Assembly: GCA_036847185.1 (NCBI GenBank) | Contig: DAIUAM010000006.1 | Location: 25,999 to 89,998 of the forward strand | Source of the DNA: UBA4738 sp002413305 | Lineage (GTDB): Bacteria > Actinomycetota > UBA4738 | Direction: 5' to 3' | Length of the DNA stretch: 64,000 bases | Shown: in pieces, positions 25,633 through 37,505 of the stretch | Numbering within the stretch: the stretch's first letter is position 1 | How the letters are laid out: each line of letters starts with the position of its first letter | Notes under the pieces: model-generated | Told to the model about the DNA's origin: nothing | Seen by the model: the letters and a program-made list of their open reading frames with translations, nothing else | The model's database searches: none | Program-made: the position numbers and the translations under genes

Positions 25633-28010
25633 GTGCGAGGGTGGTCCCTGTCCGTCGCCGCCGCGGCGATGTGGGCGGGCATCCTGATCGCCGGAGAGTT
25701 CCCGGACCTCGGATTCGGTCGATCGGTACTGCTGCTGCTCGCCGGGCTGGCATGCCTGGTGGCTCTGCTGGCGCTGGCTCGACAGCCGCTTCCGGGCCGG
25801 TCACGTTCGATCGGGCGGTGGGCGTGCACGCCCGCGGTGGTGGCCGCGTTCCTCGTGTCGAGCTTCGTCCTCCTGGGGACCGGATGGGCCGAGCTTCGAG
25901 CCGCGCGGGTCCGCGCCTCGCCGCTTGCCCACCTGGCGGGCGCCCTCGTCCACGTGTCCGGGACGGTTGCCTCCGATCCACAGGAGCAGACGCTCGGCTG
26001 GACGTGTTCGCTCCACGTTGCGGTCCTGGAGCCGGGCAGGGCCGGCTGGCCACGAGCGATCTCGCTCCACGACGAGCTCTGGCTGGAGGGCCATGGCTCG
26101 CCACCGCACGTGGGCGCGGGCGATCGGGTGGAGGTCACTGGCAGCCTGGGCTCGCTGCACGGCCGGTTCGGCGCGTCTCTCAGCCGGCGCGGATATCCGG
26201 CCACGATGTTCGTCGATTCGGTGACCGGTCGGGGTCCGCCCTCGAACCCCGTGCTCCGGGCGGCGAACGGCCTTCGCAAGGCCCTGGCGAGCTCCCTGGC
26301 GCGTGTCTTTCCGGCACGCGACGCGGGGCTCGTGGCGGGCCTCGCGCTCGGGGACACCTCCCGGCTCGACTCGCAGGTCGAAGAGGACTTCCGTGCCACC
26401 GGTCTGTCACACCTCACCGCCGTCTCTGGTGAGAACCTGGCGATGTTCCTGGCTCCGGTCCTGGGCCTGGGGATGATGCTGGGTCTGGGTCGTCGGGGAC
26501 GGTTCACGCTGGGGCTGTTGGCCATCGGCTTCTTCGTCCTGCTGACGCGGGCCGAACCGTCCGTGCTGCGCGCGGCCGCCATGTCCGGGCTGAGCACGCT
26601 CGGGATCTTCCTCGGGCGGCCCCGAAGCCCCCCTGCCATCATGGGCGGAGCCGTCCTCTCGCTGCTGGCCATCAACCCGGAGCTCGTGTATGGGATCGGG
26701 TTCCAACTGTCGGTGGCGGCCACCGCTGGCATGGCCCTGCTCTCGGGCCCGATATCGGCCAGACTCCGGTTCCTGCCCCAAGGCCTGGGCCTCGCCGCCG
26801 GGACGACCATCGGGGCCCAGGCGGGCGTCACGCCGCTCCTCCTCTACCACTTCGGTGTGGTGCCGACGGTGAGCATCCCGGCGAACCTGCTCGCGTTCCC
26901 GGCGGTCGGCCCCGGCATGCTGCTCGGCTTGCTGGCTGCCGCGGTCGGGTTGGTGGTGCGGCCCCTCGGGCTGCTCACCGCGATGGCCGCCCGCGTCCCG
27001 CTCGGGTACTTGATCGGGCTGGCCTCCCGGCTCGCGCGCTCGCCCCTGCCTTCGATCACTTCGAGCGGCTCCCAGTGGCCGCTCCTCTCGGCTGGCATCA
27101 TCTGCGTCGGCGCCCTCGCATGGTGGCTCCGGGCGGGCCATCCCATGCCGAGGCGGGCGCTTGTCGTCCTGATGGTGGTGCTGCCCGTGTTCGTCTGGGC
27201 GGGCGCGGTCCGCGCCGGGCCGCCGAGCGTCCTCACGGTGACGTTCTTCGACGTGGGACAGGGGGACGCCGCTCTGTTGCGGTCGCCGCGCGGCGCCGTC
27301 GTCCTGGTGGACGGTGGCCCGCAGCTCGAACAGGTGGCCACCAAGCTTGCCGCCCTGGGTGTCCGCAGGATCGATGTGATGATCGCAACGCACCCGCATG
27401 CCGATCATGTCGCGGGCTGCCCGCCGTGCTGGCCAGGTTCCCGGTCAGCCTGGTCATCGACCCGGGCTGCCGCGGCAGCTCCCCGTACTACGCGGAATTC
27501 CTGAGCGCGGTCCGTTCGGTCCGGGTGCCCTTCCGACATCCGCGTCCGGGCGACGTCGTTCGCGCCGGCGACATCACGCTGCAGATCCTGGGGCCCGAGC
27601 GCTGCTACCACGGCACGGACTCGGATCCGAACAACGACTCGCTGGTCTTCCGGGCGCTCGACGATGGCGGTTCGGTCCTGTTCCCCGGCGATGCGGAGCA
27701 GGATTCCCAGGGTGACGTCCTGCACGACGAGGGTGGCTCCCTTCGCGCTGAAGTGCTCAAGGTCGCCCATCACGGTGGCGACACGTCGCTGCCCGAGTTC
27801 GTGGCCACTGTGCGCGCAGTCGTGGCGGTCGTCAGCGTCGGCCCGAACCGATACGGCCACCCCGTGCCGAGCGTACTGGCCGCCCTGGCTCGCGATGGGA
27901 TGCAGGTGTATCGGACAGACAGATCGGGGGACGTGACGGTGGCGTTCACGCCGCAGGGCCTGGAGGTGGCGACGGTGACGAGCAAGGCCATCTCTGTCCC
28001 CGAACCCTGA
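25633..28010 (+). pseudogene. comEC: ComEC/Rec2 DNA channel gene with a one-base frameshift
   Basis: About 790 residues in two frames. The first (25633 to ~27415) has the N-terminal OB-like domain, competence membrane domain (GLALGDTSRLD, LSHLTAVSGENLAMFL, RAAAMSGL) and the beginning of the metallo-beta-lactamase domain (VTFFDVGQGDAALL, THPHADHVAG). The second (to 28010) continues LPAVLARFPVSLV, then DPNNDSLVFRALDDGGSVLFPGDAE, and AEVLKVAHHGGDTS. Restoring one base after GTCGCGGGC near 27417 joins them. It may be a true mutation or a sequencing error; both halves look otherwise intact. The product would move single-stranded DNA through the membrane. Confidence 0.87.
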
Positions 28011-28072
28011 GGGAGGGACCGCTCGGGTCCTGGGTCGTGAGCCCCGCAGCCGGTTCGCTCCACCCACGCTCG

Positions 28073-28078
28073 TACAAT
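28073..28078 (+). promoter_or_regulatory. -10 box of holA (leaderless)
   Basis: TACAAT ends six bases before the holA ATG (28085), so transcription would begin at or next to the start codon. No ribosome site is present, consistent with a leaderless message. Confidence 0.55.
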
Positions 28079-28084
28079 CCCGGC

Positions 28085-29065
28085 ATGACCCGGCTCATCT
28101 CCGCTCCCACCGCGCTCTTCTGGGGCGAGGACGGGTTCCTACTCCGTCTCGCCGCGCACGAGCTATTCCAGCAGCGCGGGTTCCGGGCAACCGAGCTGGA
28201 GGCCTCCGATTGGCGCGGCGGCGAGACGTCCGACCTGGCCACTCCCTCACTTTGGGGGGAGCGGCGAGCCCTCCTGGTGGCCGACTGCCAGTCCATCCCG
28301 GAGGGCGGCGCCCGCGAGCTTCGGGCCTATCTCGAAGGGCCGGTTCCGGACACGCTCTGCATCCTCACCCAGGTGTCGCGGGGAAAGAACCCGCCGCCCA
28401 TCGCCAAGGCCGTTCAAGCGGGCGGGGGGGTCGTGAAGCAGATCGCCGTCAAGCGCCAGGACATGCCCCGATGGGTTCTGGACCGGGCCAAGCTCCGCGG
28501 TGTCGCGCTCACCGGGCCCGGCGCGGCCCAACTGATCGCCGCATTCGGCCAGGAGACCGCGCCGTTGGATCAGGCGGTCGAACAGCTCGCTTCGGCGTTC
28601 CCCGGCCGAACGATCGGGCCCGAGGAGGTGCGCTCGCAGTTCCGCGGGCTCGGGGAGCAGCAGGTGTGGGATCTGTGTGACCAGGCATGCATGGGCAGGC
28701 TCCCCGAAGCCCTGGTCACCCTGCGCTCCCTCCTCGAGGACCGGTCGGATCCGCTCCTCATCCTGGGAGGGATCGCCTCACGGGTCCGCGATCTCCTCCG
28801 GGTCCGGGCCCTCCCCGATCGGATGCCGGCGGCAGAGGCCGCGAAGGCGGCCGGGCTCCGGTTCGACTGGCAGGTTCGCCGCTATCGGGAGCAAGCGGGG
28901 CGGATGAGCATCGAACAGCTCGTCGAGCTCCACACGCTGGTCGTGGAAGCCGACCGGGCCTTGAAGGGTGGGGCGCCGGGGGATGTCGTCCTGACCGCCC
29001 TGGTCGCGGTGATGGCGGGGGAGCGGACCGCGGCGCTGGATGTTCCGGTCCGCGTCGGGCGCTGA
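28085..29065 (+). CDS. holA: DNA polymerase III delta subunit
   Basis: 326 residues of the HolA family, the clamp-loader subunit that opens the sliding clamp. Conserved blocks include ALFWGEDGFLLRLAAHEL, SLWGERRALLVADCQ, LDRAKLRGVALTGPGAAQLIAAFG, LDQAVEQLASAF and the C-terminal HTLVVEADRALKGG. The ATG at 28085 is chosen because the extended frame (28037) crosses the -10 box. Position between comEC and rpsT is the standard one in actinobacteria. Confidence 0.9.
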   Translation: MTRLISAPTALFWGEDGFLLRLAAHELFQQRGFRATELEASDWRGGETSDLATPSLWGERRALLVADCQSIPEGGARELRAYLEGPVPDTLCILTQVSRGKNPPPIAKAVQAGGGVVKQIAVKRQDMPRWVLDRAKLRGVALTGPGAAQLIAAFGQETAPLDQAVEQLASAFPGRTIGPEEVRSQFRGLGEQQVWDLCDQACMGRLPEALVTLRSLLEDRSDPLLILGGIASRVRDLLRVRALPDRMPAAEAAKAAGLRFDWQVRRYREQAGRMSIEQLVELHTLVVEADRALKGGAPGDVVLTALVAVMAGERTAALDVPVRVGR

Positions 29066-29086
29066 CGCAGCCCCGGGGAACCAGTC

Positions 29087-29356
29087 TCAGCTCGAAGCGG
29101 CTTCGTTCACCGCACGGGCCAGCCGCGACTTCCTTCGGGCGGCCGCACGCTTGTGCAGCACGCCGCTGGAGGCCGCCCGGTCGAGCTCCCGGGCCGCGGC
29201 GCGGAACTCTTCGACGGCAGCCTGCTCGTCTCCTCCAGACACGGCGCCACGGACCTTCTTGGCCGACGTCTTCATGGAGGACCGGGCCGCTTTGTTCCGG
29301 CTGTGCGCGGCCTCGTTCTGACGATTGCGTTTGATCTGAGACTTGATGTTCGCCAC
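29087..29356 (-). CDS. rpsT: 30S ribosomal protein S20
   Basis: 89 residues, basic, with the S20 opening MANIKSQIKRNRQNEAAHSRNKAARS and closing LHKRAAARRKSRLARAVNEA. Binds 16S rRNA in the small subunit. Minus strand, convergent with holA and divergent from lepA, as is usual in this cluster. Confidence 0.96.
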   Translation of the reverse strand: MANIKSQIKRNRQNEAAHSRNKAARSSMKTSAKKVRGAVSGGDEQAAVEEFRAAARELDRAASSGVLHKRAAARRKSRLARAVNEAASS

Positions 29357-29505
29357 GGCGGCCGAGTCTACCAGCGGGTGGGGAGTGGCAGCCCGGGCGA
29401 TCGGACCGTGGCCAGGGCCGACGACTCCACCGGTGACCCGGACCCACCGTGGGCATCTGGCGCAGCGCGGACCGCGAACCGCGTACCGCGTACCCTTGCG
29501 TGCCG

Positions 29506-31319
<1,814 letters not shown>

Positions 31320-31323
<4 letters not shown>

Positions 31324-32486
31324 CCGCCGGAAGAGCGAGCGGAGCCGTGAGGGAGCACGCCGTGAGGCAAGTCGTGATGGACGAGGTTCGTGCAGGGCTC
31401 TACATCCACATCCCTTTCTGCCTCACTCGGTGCGGGTACTGCGATTTCAACACCTACGCCGGACTCGGCCACCTGGCGGGATCGTACGTCGAGGGTGTGA
31501 CACTCGAAGCGGCCCTCGCCGGCCCGGGATGGGAGGGGGAGCGGTTCGACTCGGTGTACTTCGGCGGCGGGACGCCGACCATCCTGCCGCCCGGCCAGAT
31601 GGTCAGGGTACTTGACGGATGTGCGCGGGTGTTCGACCTCCTGCCCGACGCGGAGATCACCTCGGAGGCGAACCCGGACACCGTGGACGAGCCGGTCCTC
31701 GCCGCGCTCCTCGATGCCGGGGTGACGCGGCTCTCAATGGGTGTGCAGTCGTTCGACACCGCCGTGCTCGAAACCTTGGAACGGGTGCACTCGCCGGAGT
31801 CGTCGCGTGCAGCTTTCGCCGCCGCCCGGCGGGTCGGTTACGAGAACGTGAACCTGGACCTGATCTACGGGGCGCATGGCGAGACCGTCGAGTCCTGGCA
31901 GCGAACCATGGAAGAGGCGGCTCGCCTGGAGCCCGAGCACCTCTCCTGTTACGCGCTCACCATCGAGCCTGCCACGCCGCTCGGTCGCAAGGTCGCCGCC
32001 GGGCTGCTGCCGGCCCCGGACCCCGACCTTCAGGCCGAGATGTACGACCGGGCCTGTTGCACGCTTCGCGACGCCGGCTACGAGCACTACGAGATCGCGA
32101 ACTGGTCAAGGCCCGGCAAGCGCTGCCGACACAACCTGGGCTACTGGGAGGGCAAGCCCTACCTGGGGCTCGGAGCGGGGGCGCATTCGTACCGCGACGG
32201 TCACCGGTGGTGGAACGTCCGCCCGCCCCTCCAGTATCTCGAGACCGTGGGCGCCGGACGCCTGCCCCGCGGCGGTGAGGAGTGGCTCTCCCCCGAAGAT
32301 CGTCGACTCGAGCAGCTCCTCCTCGCATTGCGGACCACCTCCGGAGTCCCGCTGGCAGACGTCGAACCCTCTCGCGCCGACGAGGTCGTCCAGGCGGGGC
32401 TGGCCGAGAGAGACGGTGCGCGCCTCCGCCCCACCGAACCAGGGCTGCTCATGGCGAACGAGGTTGTTCTGAGCCTCCTCGGGTAG
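31320..32486 (+). CDS. hemW: Radical SAM heme chaperone HemW
   Basis: 388 residues. Radical-SAM cluster motif CLTRCGYC in IHIPFCLTRCGYCDFNTY, SAM-binding YFGGGTPTIL, then ITSEANPDTVDEP and LSMGVQSFD. The C-terminal HemN-type domain includes EIANWSRPGKRCRHNLGYW and YLGLGAGAHSY. HemW proteins bind and deliver heme; they are often misnamed coproporphyrinogen III oxidase. They lack the oxidase's fourth N-terminal cysteine, as here. ATG 31320 overlaps the lepA stop, though an internal ATG (31379) could also serve. Confidence 0.92.
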
Positions 32487-32545
32487 GGGGTCGCTCATCA
32501 CCGGCGAGCCGTGACCGGTCCGAGGCGTGTTCCCGGCCTCAGCTG

Positions 32546-32572
32546 CTAGCAGTCTCGGCCAGAGAGTGCTAA
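32546..32572 (+). promoter_or_regulatory. CIRCE operator (HrcA binding site)
   Basis: CTAGCAGTC - nine bases - GAGTGCTAA. The right arm is perfect and the left arm matches TTAGCACTC at 7 of 9 positions. It lies 10 bases before hrcA, and TAACAAT overlapping its end looks like the -10 box, so HrcA would repress its own operon. Confidence 0.85.
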
Positions 32573-32582
32573 CAATAGGGAC

Positions 32583-33641
32583 ATGGCAACTACCTCCGCC
32601 CGCGCATCCGGGCAGCTGAGCGAGCGGAAAGCCGCGATCCTGCGGGCGCTGGTCCGCCAGTACATCCGGACGGGCGAGCCGGTGGGGAGCGAGATGCTCG
32701 CTTCGACGTCGGGCCTCCGCGTCAGCCCGGCCACGATCCGAAATGAGCTGGCGGCGCTCGAGGAGCTCGGCTACCTGACCCAGCCGCACACCTCGGCCGG
32801 GCGCGCGCCCACCCATCTCGCCTACCGCTTCTTCGTCGACCTGCTTCCGTCCCGTCCGCACCTGCGGGGCTCCGAACGCCTGGCGGTCGTCCAGTTCTTC
32901 GAGGAGGCGCTGGCCGACGTCGACGAGATCCTGCGGGGCACCACGCTGTTGCTGTCTCGCCTGACCCGTTACGCATCCCTGGCATTGGCCCCCAGCCTCA
33001 AGGAGAGCGTGATCGCGCGGTGCGAGCTGATCGGGCTAGGTTCGTCCACGCTCCTCCTGGTCGTGTTCGACAACGGCCGGGTCGAGAAACGGCTGGTCGA
33101 CGTTCCCGAGGACGCAACGGAGGAGGACCTCGAACGGGTCTCGCGGTCGCTGTCCTCGGCCTTTCGGGGCATGACGGTCGGCGCGGCGAAGCAGGAGGCC
33201 GATCGAAATGCCGCCGCCACCCGGGAGCCCGACGCGGCGGTTCTGCGCAAGGTCGGCGGGGCACTCGGTTCGATCGACGCGGCGGCCGAAGCCGAGCACG
33301 TCCTGCTCGGGGGCGTGGCGAACATCGCCGGCGAGGGCGCGTTCGACCGCCGGGAGACGGTCCGGGAGGTCTACGAAGCGCTGGAGCGCGAATCCGCCCT
33401 GCTGCATCTTCTCCGCGAGGCCGCGTCGACTCCGCCCGTGAGCGTGATGATTGGCGCGGAGAACTCCATCCCGGGGATGTTGGAGGCCAGCGTGGTCGCC
33501 GCGCCGTTCGGGGCGGGGGGTGGGGCGATGGGGACCATCGGCGTCATCGGGCCGCTCCGCATGGACTACGAATCGGCGATCTCGGCGGTCCGGATCGTCG
33601 CGGAACGACTGTCCGCGGCGGTCGAGGCGCTGCGGAGCTGA
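32583..33641 (+). CDS. hrcA: Heat-inducible transcription repressor HrcA
   Basis: 352 residues. N-terminal winged helix (KAAILRALVRQYIRTGEPVGSEMLA...RVSPATIRNELAALEELGYLTQPHTSAGRAPTHLAYRFFVD) followed by the GAF-like dimerisation domain (VMIGAENSIPGMLEASVVAAPFG, GTIGVIGPLRMDYESAISAV). It represses chaperone genes through CIRCE, one copy of which precedes it. The downstream dnaJ is the usual partner. Confidence 0.95.
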   Translation: MATTSARASGQLSERKAAILRALVRQYIRTGEPVGSEMLASTSGLRVSPATIRNELAALEELGYLTQPHTSAGRAPTHLAYRFFVDLLPSRPHLRGSERLAVVQFFEEALADVDEILRGTTLLLSRLTRYASLALAPSLKESVIARCELIGLGSSTLLLVVFDNGRVEKRLVDVPEDATEEDLERVSRSLSSAFRGMTVGAAKQEADRNAAATREPDAAVLRKVGGALGSIDAAAEAEHVLLGGVANIAGEGAFDRRETVREVYEALERESALLHLLREAASTPPVSVMIGAENSIPGMLEASVVAAPFGAGGGAMGTIGVIGPLRMDYESAISAVRIVAERLSAAVEALRS

Positions 33642-33695
33642 TCGCCGGGGTCGGGTTGGGCGGGGGTGCGTTCGACCGCCGGTACACTCGGAGCG

Positions 33696-34820
33696 ATGGC
33701 TCGGGTTCCTGACCTGTACGGCCTGCTCGGCGTCAACCGGGAGGCCACCGATGACGAGATCAAGCGCGCCTATCGCAAGCTGGCCCGCGAGCTGCACCCT
33801 GACGTGAACGGAGACCCCGAAGTCCAGCGGCGGTTCAAGGAGATCACCGCCGCGTACGACACGCTGAAGGATCCGGGCAAGCGCCGCCGATACGATCTGT
33901 TCGGCGCGGCCGGCGCGCCTGGACAGGCCCCGGACTTCTTCAACATGGGCGACATGGGCGACCTGTTCGACGTGTTCTTCGGCGGGGGGATGGGCGGCGC
34001 GGGGCGGCGGAGGTCGCGGCGGCGGTCCCGGACCGAACGCGGCCCGGACCTGCAGGTCTTGCTCACGCTGTCGTTCGAGGAAGCGGTGTTCGGCGTGGCC
34101 AAGGACGTCGACGTGGACACGCTGGAGCAGTGCACCCGCTGCGGCGGGACCGGGTGCGAGCCGGGCACGCATCCTTCGCGGTGCACGGGCTGCGGCGGTT
34201 CGGGCGAGATGCAGAACGTCTCGCGGAGCATGTTCGGCACGGTCATGACGGCCCGGCCGTGCACGGTGTGCGACGGGACCGGGGAGGAGATCGCCGCCCC
34301 GTGCCGGCAATGCCGCGGCGACGGCCGGGTGCAGGGTCTCCGGTCGGTCCACGTCGAGGTCCCGGCCGGAGTCGAGAACGGGATGGAGCTGCGCGTGTTG
34401 TCCGCCGGGGCCAACGGGCGAGCCGGAGGAGGCGCCGGAGACCTGTACGTGGCGCTCAGCGTCCAGCCACACCCGGTCTTCGAGCGCAAGGGTCAGGACC
34501 TGGTCTGCGCGCTGCAGGTGGCCATGACCCAGGCCGCGCTGGGCGCGGACCTGGAGATCCCAACCATCGACGGCGAACCCGAGCACGTCCATCTGGACCC
34601 CGGCGTCGAGTCGGGCACGGTGCTCCGGCTGCGGGGGCACGGCGTCCCCCACCTCGGACGCCGCGGCCGGGGCGATCTGTACGTCACGGTGCAGGTCGAG
34701 ACGCCGAAGCCGAAGACGAAGGAGGAGCGCGAGCTGCTCGAGCGCCTGGCGCAGTTGCGAGGCGAGCGTCCGACGAAGGGCGAAGGCCTGGCGGGCAAGC
34801 TCCGCAAGCTGCTGCAGTGA
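33696..34820 (+). CDS. dnaJ: Chaperone DnaJ
   Basis: 374 residues. The J domain has the HPD motif in LARELHPDVNGD; a Gly/Met/Phe-rich segment (FFNMGDMGDLFDVFFGGGMGG) follows; four zinc-binding repeats CxxCxGxG are present (CTRCGGTG, CTGCGGSG, CTVCDGTG, CRQCRGDG); the C-terminal substrate domain follows. It stimulates DnaK. TACACT seven bases before ATG 33696 looks like a leaderless -10 box, so it may be transcribed separately from hrcA. Confidence 0.95.
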   Translation: MARVPDLYGLLGVNREATDDEIKRAYRKLARELHPDVNGDPEVQRRFKEITAAYDTLKDPGKRRRYDLFGAAGAPGQAPDFFNMGDMGDLFDVFFGGGMGGAGRRRSRRRSRTERGPDLQVLLTLSFEEAVFGVAKDVDVDTLEQCTRCGGTGCEPGTHPSRCTGCGGSGEMQNVSRSMFGTVMTARPCTVCDGTGEEIAAPCRQCRGDGRVQGLRSVHVEVPAGVENGMELRVLSAGANGRAGGGAGDLYVALSVQPHPVFERKGQDLVCALQVAMTQAALGADLEIPTIDGEPEHVHLDPGVESGTVLRLRGHGVPHLGRRGRGDLYVTVQVETPKPKTKEERELLERLAQLRGERPTKGEGLAGKLRKLLQ

Positions 34821-34824
34821 GGCC

Positions 34825-35574
34825 GTGACCGCTCCTCACTTCTTCGTTTGGGGCGAAACCTTGCAACCCGGCCTCAGCATCCTGCTCGCGGAGGAGGACA
34901 CCCATCACGCGTCGCGTGTACTCCGTCTGCGGGAAGGCGAAGAGATCACCATCGCGGACGACCGGGGAGCGGTCGCCGACGCGCACGTGATCGGCTTTCC
35001 GGACCAGCGGGTGTTGGCGCTGGTGGACGCCGTCCGGAGGGTACCGAGGGCCCAGCCATTGGTCCACGTCGTGCTCGCGCCGCCAAAGGGCGATCGGCTC
35101 ACGTGGGCTGTACAGAAGACAACCGAAGTGGGGGCGGACGCGATCTCGCTCATGGCATGCGAGAGGGGAGTACGAGACTGGCCGACCCCTGACCGTTCGG
35201 AGCGGACCCACCTGCGGCTCAGCCGCGTTGCCAGAGAGTCGAGTATGCAGGCGCGGCGGCCCTTCCTGACGCAGGTCGGGTGGTTCGGGGACCTTCGCGA
35301 GGTGTTGAGCACGTTCGATCGCCTCACCGGCGATCGGATCGTGATGCTGCACGAGTCGGCGAGCGCCCGCCTCTCCCACGTCTCCTGGGATGTCCTTCCT
35401 CGCATGGTGGTCCTGCTGATCGGACCTGAGGGCGGGTTCAGTCCTTCAGAGGTGGATCTGGCCGGGTCGATCGGCGCCTCCATAGCCTCTCTCGGCCCGC
35501 CCATCCTTCGAACCGAGACCGCGGCCGTCGTGGGCGCGACGCTCGCGTTGGCTCGGTACGGGCGGCTGGGCTAG
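34825..35574 (+). CDS. rsmE: 16S rRNA (uracil1498-N3)-methyltransferase RsmE
   Basis: 249 residues. PUA-like N-terminus (HHASRVLRLREGEEITIADD) and a SPOUT knot with the deep-trefoil signature LLIGPEGGFSPSEVDLA and LGPPILRTETAAVVGATLALA. It methylates U1498 of 16S rRNA. GTG 34825 is four bases after the dnaJ stop. The internal SMACERG-like segment differs slightly from the canonical VxxxRS, but the fold is clear. Codon use has somewhat more A/T-ending codons than dnaJ. Confidence 0.9.
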   Translation: MTAPHFFVWGETLQPGLSILLAEEDTHHASRVLRLREGEEITIADDRGAVADAHVIGFPDQRVLALVDAVRRVPRAQPLVHVVLAPPKGDRLTWAVQKTTEVGADAISLMACERGVRDWPTPDRSERTHLRLSRVARESSMQARRPFLTQVGWFGDLREVLSTFDRLTGDRIVMLHESASARLSHVSWDVLPRMVVLLIGPEGGFSPSEVDLAGSIGASIASLGPPILRTETAAVVGATLALARYGRLG

Positions 35575-35586
35575 GCTCGCACCGAG

Positions 35587-35940
35587 ATGAACACCATGAG
35601 CGACTGCCTGTTCTGCAAGATCGGGGCGCGAGAGGTCGAGGCCGACATCCTCCAGGCGGGCGACGACGTGGTGGCGTTCCGCGACATCAACCCGCAGGCC
35701 CCCACGCACGTCCTGATCATCCCGAAGGACCACCTCACGTCCATCGACGAGATCACGGCAGGCCACGGCGACCTCCTCGCCGATATCGTGAGAACGGCCG
35801 CCCACGTCGCGAGCGCCGAGGGCATCGCCCAGAGCGGGTGGCGGCTGGTCACCAACGTCGGCCCCGACGCGGGCCAGAGCGTCCCGCACCTGCACTTCCA
35901 CCTCCTGGGGGGGCGTCAGATGCGGTGGCCGCCGGGGTGA
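35587..35940 (+). CDS. HIT-family (histidine triad) nucleotide-binding protein
   Basis: 117 residues, HINT/PKCI-like. CLFCKIGAREVEADIL opening, RDINPQAPTHVLIIPKDHL, and the C-terminal triad SVPHLHFHLLGGRQM. These hydrolases cleave nucleoside phosphoramidates. It follows rsmE by 12 bases; TAGGCT at 35572 is a possible leaderless -10. Confidence 0.93.
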   Translation: MNTMSDCLFCKIGAREVEADILQAGDDVVAFRDINPQAPTHVLIIPKDHLTSIDEITAGHGDLLADIVRTAAHVASAEGIAQSGWRLVTNVGPDAGQSVPHLHFHLLGGRQMRWPPG

Positions 35941-35983
35941 AGGCGCGGGTGCCGCTTGCCCCGGGGCCGTCGGCGGCCGCCCG

Positions 35984-35989
35984 TATAAT
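35984..35989 (+). promoter_or_regulatory. -10 box upstream of phoH
   Basis: A perfect TATAAT in otherwise G/C-rich sequence, 62 bases before the phoH start. TTGCCC at 35956 would be a -35 but at a long 22-base spacing. Confidence 0.55.
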
Positions 35990-36051
35990 CGGGACCGTCG
36001 GGGGTCGCGCCTGCCGCGGCCCTCTTTGGATGAAGGCGTAGGGAAGGGCTG

Positions 36052-37053
36052 TTGGCGGAAGCCACGACACGCACCGCACAGGTCAGGATCCTCGTCCCGG
36101 GCAGCCAGCCGATGGTGGCCCTCCTCGGACAGCGCGACGAGCTGCTGAAGCTCGTGGAGTCCGCTTTCGACTCGGAGATCCTCGTTCGAGGCAACGAGAT
36201 CACGATCACCGGCGAGGAGGGCGAGGCCGAACTGGTGGCCCGGCTCTTCGAGGAGCTCCTGCTCATCCTCGGCCAGGGCCAGGTGCTCTCGGAGCTATCA
36301 GTGACGAAGACGATCGACATGATCAAGGACGACGGACCCACCCGGCCGTCACAGGTGTTCGGCGACGTGGTCCTCACCTCCCGAGGTAAGTCGCTGGCGC
36401 CGAAGACGCTCGGCCAGAAGCAGTACGTCGACGCGATCCGCCGCAACACGGTGACGTTCGCCATCGGGCCGGCCGGGACCGGCAAGACCTACCTGGCCGT
36501 GGCCACCGCCGTGAAGGCGCTCCAGGACCGCGATGTCTCGCGGATCATCCTGACCCGCCCGGCGGTCGAGGCCGGCGAGCGGCTTGGGTTCCTGCCGGGC
36601 ACGCTCTACGAGAAGATCGACCCCTACCTCAAGCCGCTGTACGACGCGCTGTTCGACATGATGGATGCCGAAGCGTTCCAGCGGTTGATGATGCGGGGCA
36701 CCATAGAGGTGGCCCCGCTCGCATTCATGCGGGGAAGGACCATCAACGATTCCTTCATCATCTTGGACGAGGCGCAGAACACCACCCCCGAGCAGATGAA
36801 GATGTTCCTGACCCGGCTCGGGTTCGGCTCGAAGGTCGTGGTGAACGGCGATGTGACCCAGATCGACCTCCCCACCGCGCAACGGAGCGGCTTGGTGGTG
36901 GTGGAGGAGATCCTGGAGGGGATCGAAGGGATCGAGTTCGTCCGTCTCAGTGCCCGCGACGTGGTGCGGCACCGCATCGTGCAAAACATCGTGGAGGCCT
37001 ACCGGGCGTACGGGGAGCGCACCGGCCGCACCTCGCGCGCCGGCTCGGAGTAG
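36052..37053 (+). CDS. phoH: PhoH-family ATPase
   Basis: 333 residues. An N-terminal KH-like part (LVESAFDSEILVRGNEITITGE) precedes the P-loop ATPase: FAIGPAGTGKTYLAVA (Walker A), TRPAVEAGERLGFLPG, FIILDEAQNTTPEQMKMFLTRLG (Walker B) and VNGDVTQIDLP. PhoH proteins are linked to RNA metabolism and ribosome assembly, and sit upstream of ybeY as here. The start is TTG 36052 with GGGAAGGG upstream. ybeY starts 2 bases after the stop. Confidence 0.92.
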   Translation: MAEATTRTAQVRILVPGSQPMVALLGQRDELLKLVESAFDSEILVRGNEITITGEEGEAELVARLFEELLLILGQGQVLSELSVTKTIDMIKDDGPTRPSQVFGDVVLTSRGKSLAPKTLGQKQYVDAIRRNTVTFAIGPAGTGKTYLAVATAVKALQDRDVSRIILTRPAVEAGERLGFLPGTLYEKIDPYLKPLYDALFDMMDAEAFQRLMMRGTIEVAPLAFMRGRTINDSFIILDEAQNTTPEQMKMFLTRLGFGSKVVVNGDVTQIDLPTAQRSGLVVVEEILEGIEGIEFVRLSARDVVRHRIVQNIVEAYRAYGERTGRTSRAGSE

Positions 37054-37055
37054 CC

Positions 37056-37505
37056 GTGGGCGAGTCCCCGCGGGGAGGCGGCTCGAACCGGCCGGCCGAC
37101 CTGCGGCCCCGCGTGCTCGTGTCGAACCTGCAGGACGCGCCCGTCGACGCTGAAGGCCTTGCTGCGCTGGCCGCCCACACGTTGGAGGGGGAGGGGCGGC
37201 GAAACGTCGAGCTCTCACTGTCGTTCGTCACGCCGGCACAGATCGAAGAGCTCCACGTTCGATACCTGGACGAACCCGGCCCCACCGACGTGCTGTCGTT
37301 CCCCATGGACGAGGAGGGCCTGCTCGGGGACGTGATCGTGTGCCCCGAAGTCGCCGCGAAGAACAACGTAGACATCGAGGCCGAGCTCCGCATGCTGGTC
37401 GTCCACGGCGTCCTGCACCTGGTCGGCTACGACCACGAGGAGGACCTCGACCGGGCTGCCATGTGGGCGAAACAGGAGGCCTACTCGGGGGTCCGGGCGC
37501 CATGA
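37056..37505 (+). CDS. ybeY: Endoribonuclease YbeY
   Basis: 149 residues. The zinc site HGVLHLVGYDH (three histidines) and the upstream LDEPGPTDVLSFPMDE motif are diagnostic. YbeY takes part in 16S rRNA 3' maturation and ribosome quality control. The first ~15 residues are not conserved, so the start at GTG 37056 could be slightly long. The stop overlaps the next ATG (ATGA). Confidence 0.92.
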   Translation: MGESPRGGGSNRPADLRPRVLVSNLQDAPVDAEGLAALAAHTLEGEGRRNVELSLSFVTPAQIEELHVRYLDEPGPTDVLSFPMDEEGLLGDVIVCPEVAAKNNVDIEAELRMLVVHGVLHLVGYDHEEDLDRAAMWAKQEAYSGVRAP

